A DNA stretch of 15,102 nt from Acidobacteriota bacterium (GTDB lineage Bacteria > Acidobacteriota > Terriglobia > Terriglobales > Acidobacteriaceae), in assembly GCA_021801945.1 (NCBI GenBank), contig JAKABE010000037.1:1-15102 (forward strand). The letters run 5' to 3'. Made by a program: the position numbers and the translations under genes. The notes under the pieces were generated by a model that saw nothing but the letters and a program-made list of their open reading frames with translations, searched no databases and was not told the DNA's origin. How positions within the stretch are numbered: the stretch's first letter is position 1; every line of letters starts with the position of its first letter. Shown here in pieces: positions 15,015 through 15,102 of this stretch.

Positions 15015-15102
15015 ATGGAGCGACGGGAATTTCTGAAGAGTGCAACGCTCGGAGCGGCAGGGGCCGTGGTGGCGGCGCGCGCGACGGCCCAACCGGTGGA
15101 TG
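15015..15102 (+). CDS. N-terminus of a Tat-exported protein, cut by window edge
   Basis: Only 29 residues are visible: ATG at 15015, with AAGGGGA about 10 nt upstream, then MERREFLKSATLGAAGAVVA followed by an Ala-rich cleavage-like region (ARATAQ). RREFLK matches the twin-arginine consensus closely, so the product is very likely exported folded by the Tat system. The mature protein begins at the window edge and cannot be identified; in comparable bacteria such signals often precede oxidoreductases, sugar isomerase-like proteins or sulfatases. It is divergent from the Mak-type kinase, so a role in sugar metabolism is possible but unproven. Confidence 0.75.
   Translation, partial: MERREFLKSATLGAAGAVVAARATAQPVD

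Overview
The window is a GC-rich chromosomal segment from a free-living, carbohydrate-processing bacterium. The gene mix (anaerobic sulfatase maturase, GH39 enzyme, carboxypeptidase-regulatory-like membrane protein, Tat-exported glycoamylase-like enzyme, cyclic beta-1,2-glucan synthase homologue, ROK kinase) suggests a soil-type Acidobacteriota. This is an impression from protein content and codon use, not from a marker gene. No rRNA, tRNA, CRISPR array, transposase or integrase was seen.

Layout, left to right. (1) 1-1225 (+): C-terminal part of a radical-SAM sulfatase maturase whose start lies left of the window. (2) 1301-2824 and 2987-3997 (-): a secreted GH39 glycosidase, preceded by an unrecognised membrane-anchored protein. 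(3) 4144-5574 (+): an exported glycoamylase-like (PF10091-type) protein. (4) 5636-12007 (-): two tightly coupled genes, a fused half-size ABC exporter followed 6 nt later by a 1501-residue cyclic beta-1,2-glucan synthase homologue that ends where family members normally continue into a GH94 phosphorylase domain. (5) 12218-13839 (+): a two-gene ABC-2 transporter (ATPase and permease, ATGA overlap) with C-biased codon use. (6) 13881-14786 (-): a Mak-type ROK sugar kinase. (7) 15015 to the edge (+): the first 29 residues of a Tat-exported protein. A 228-nt region with overlapping inverted repeats separates (6) and (7).

The most interesting part is 4.1-12.0 kb. A shortened glucan synthase (glycosyltransferase plus cyclisation-type hydrolase domain, no GH94), a translationally linked ABC exporter, and a convergent exported enzyme of the same hydrolase fold class could together make, export and trim a beta-1,2-glucan. 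The synthase assignment is strong. The substrate of the exporter and the activity of the stand-alone enzyme are inference. The flanking GH39, sulfatase maturase and fructokinase-like genes fit a general polysaccharide-use neighbourhood but show no sequence link to the glucan module.
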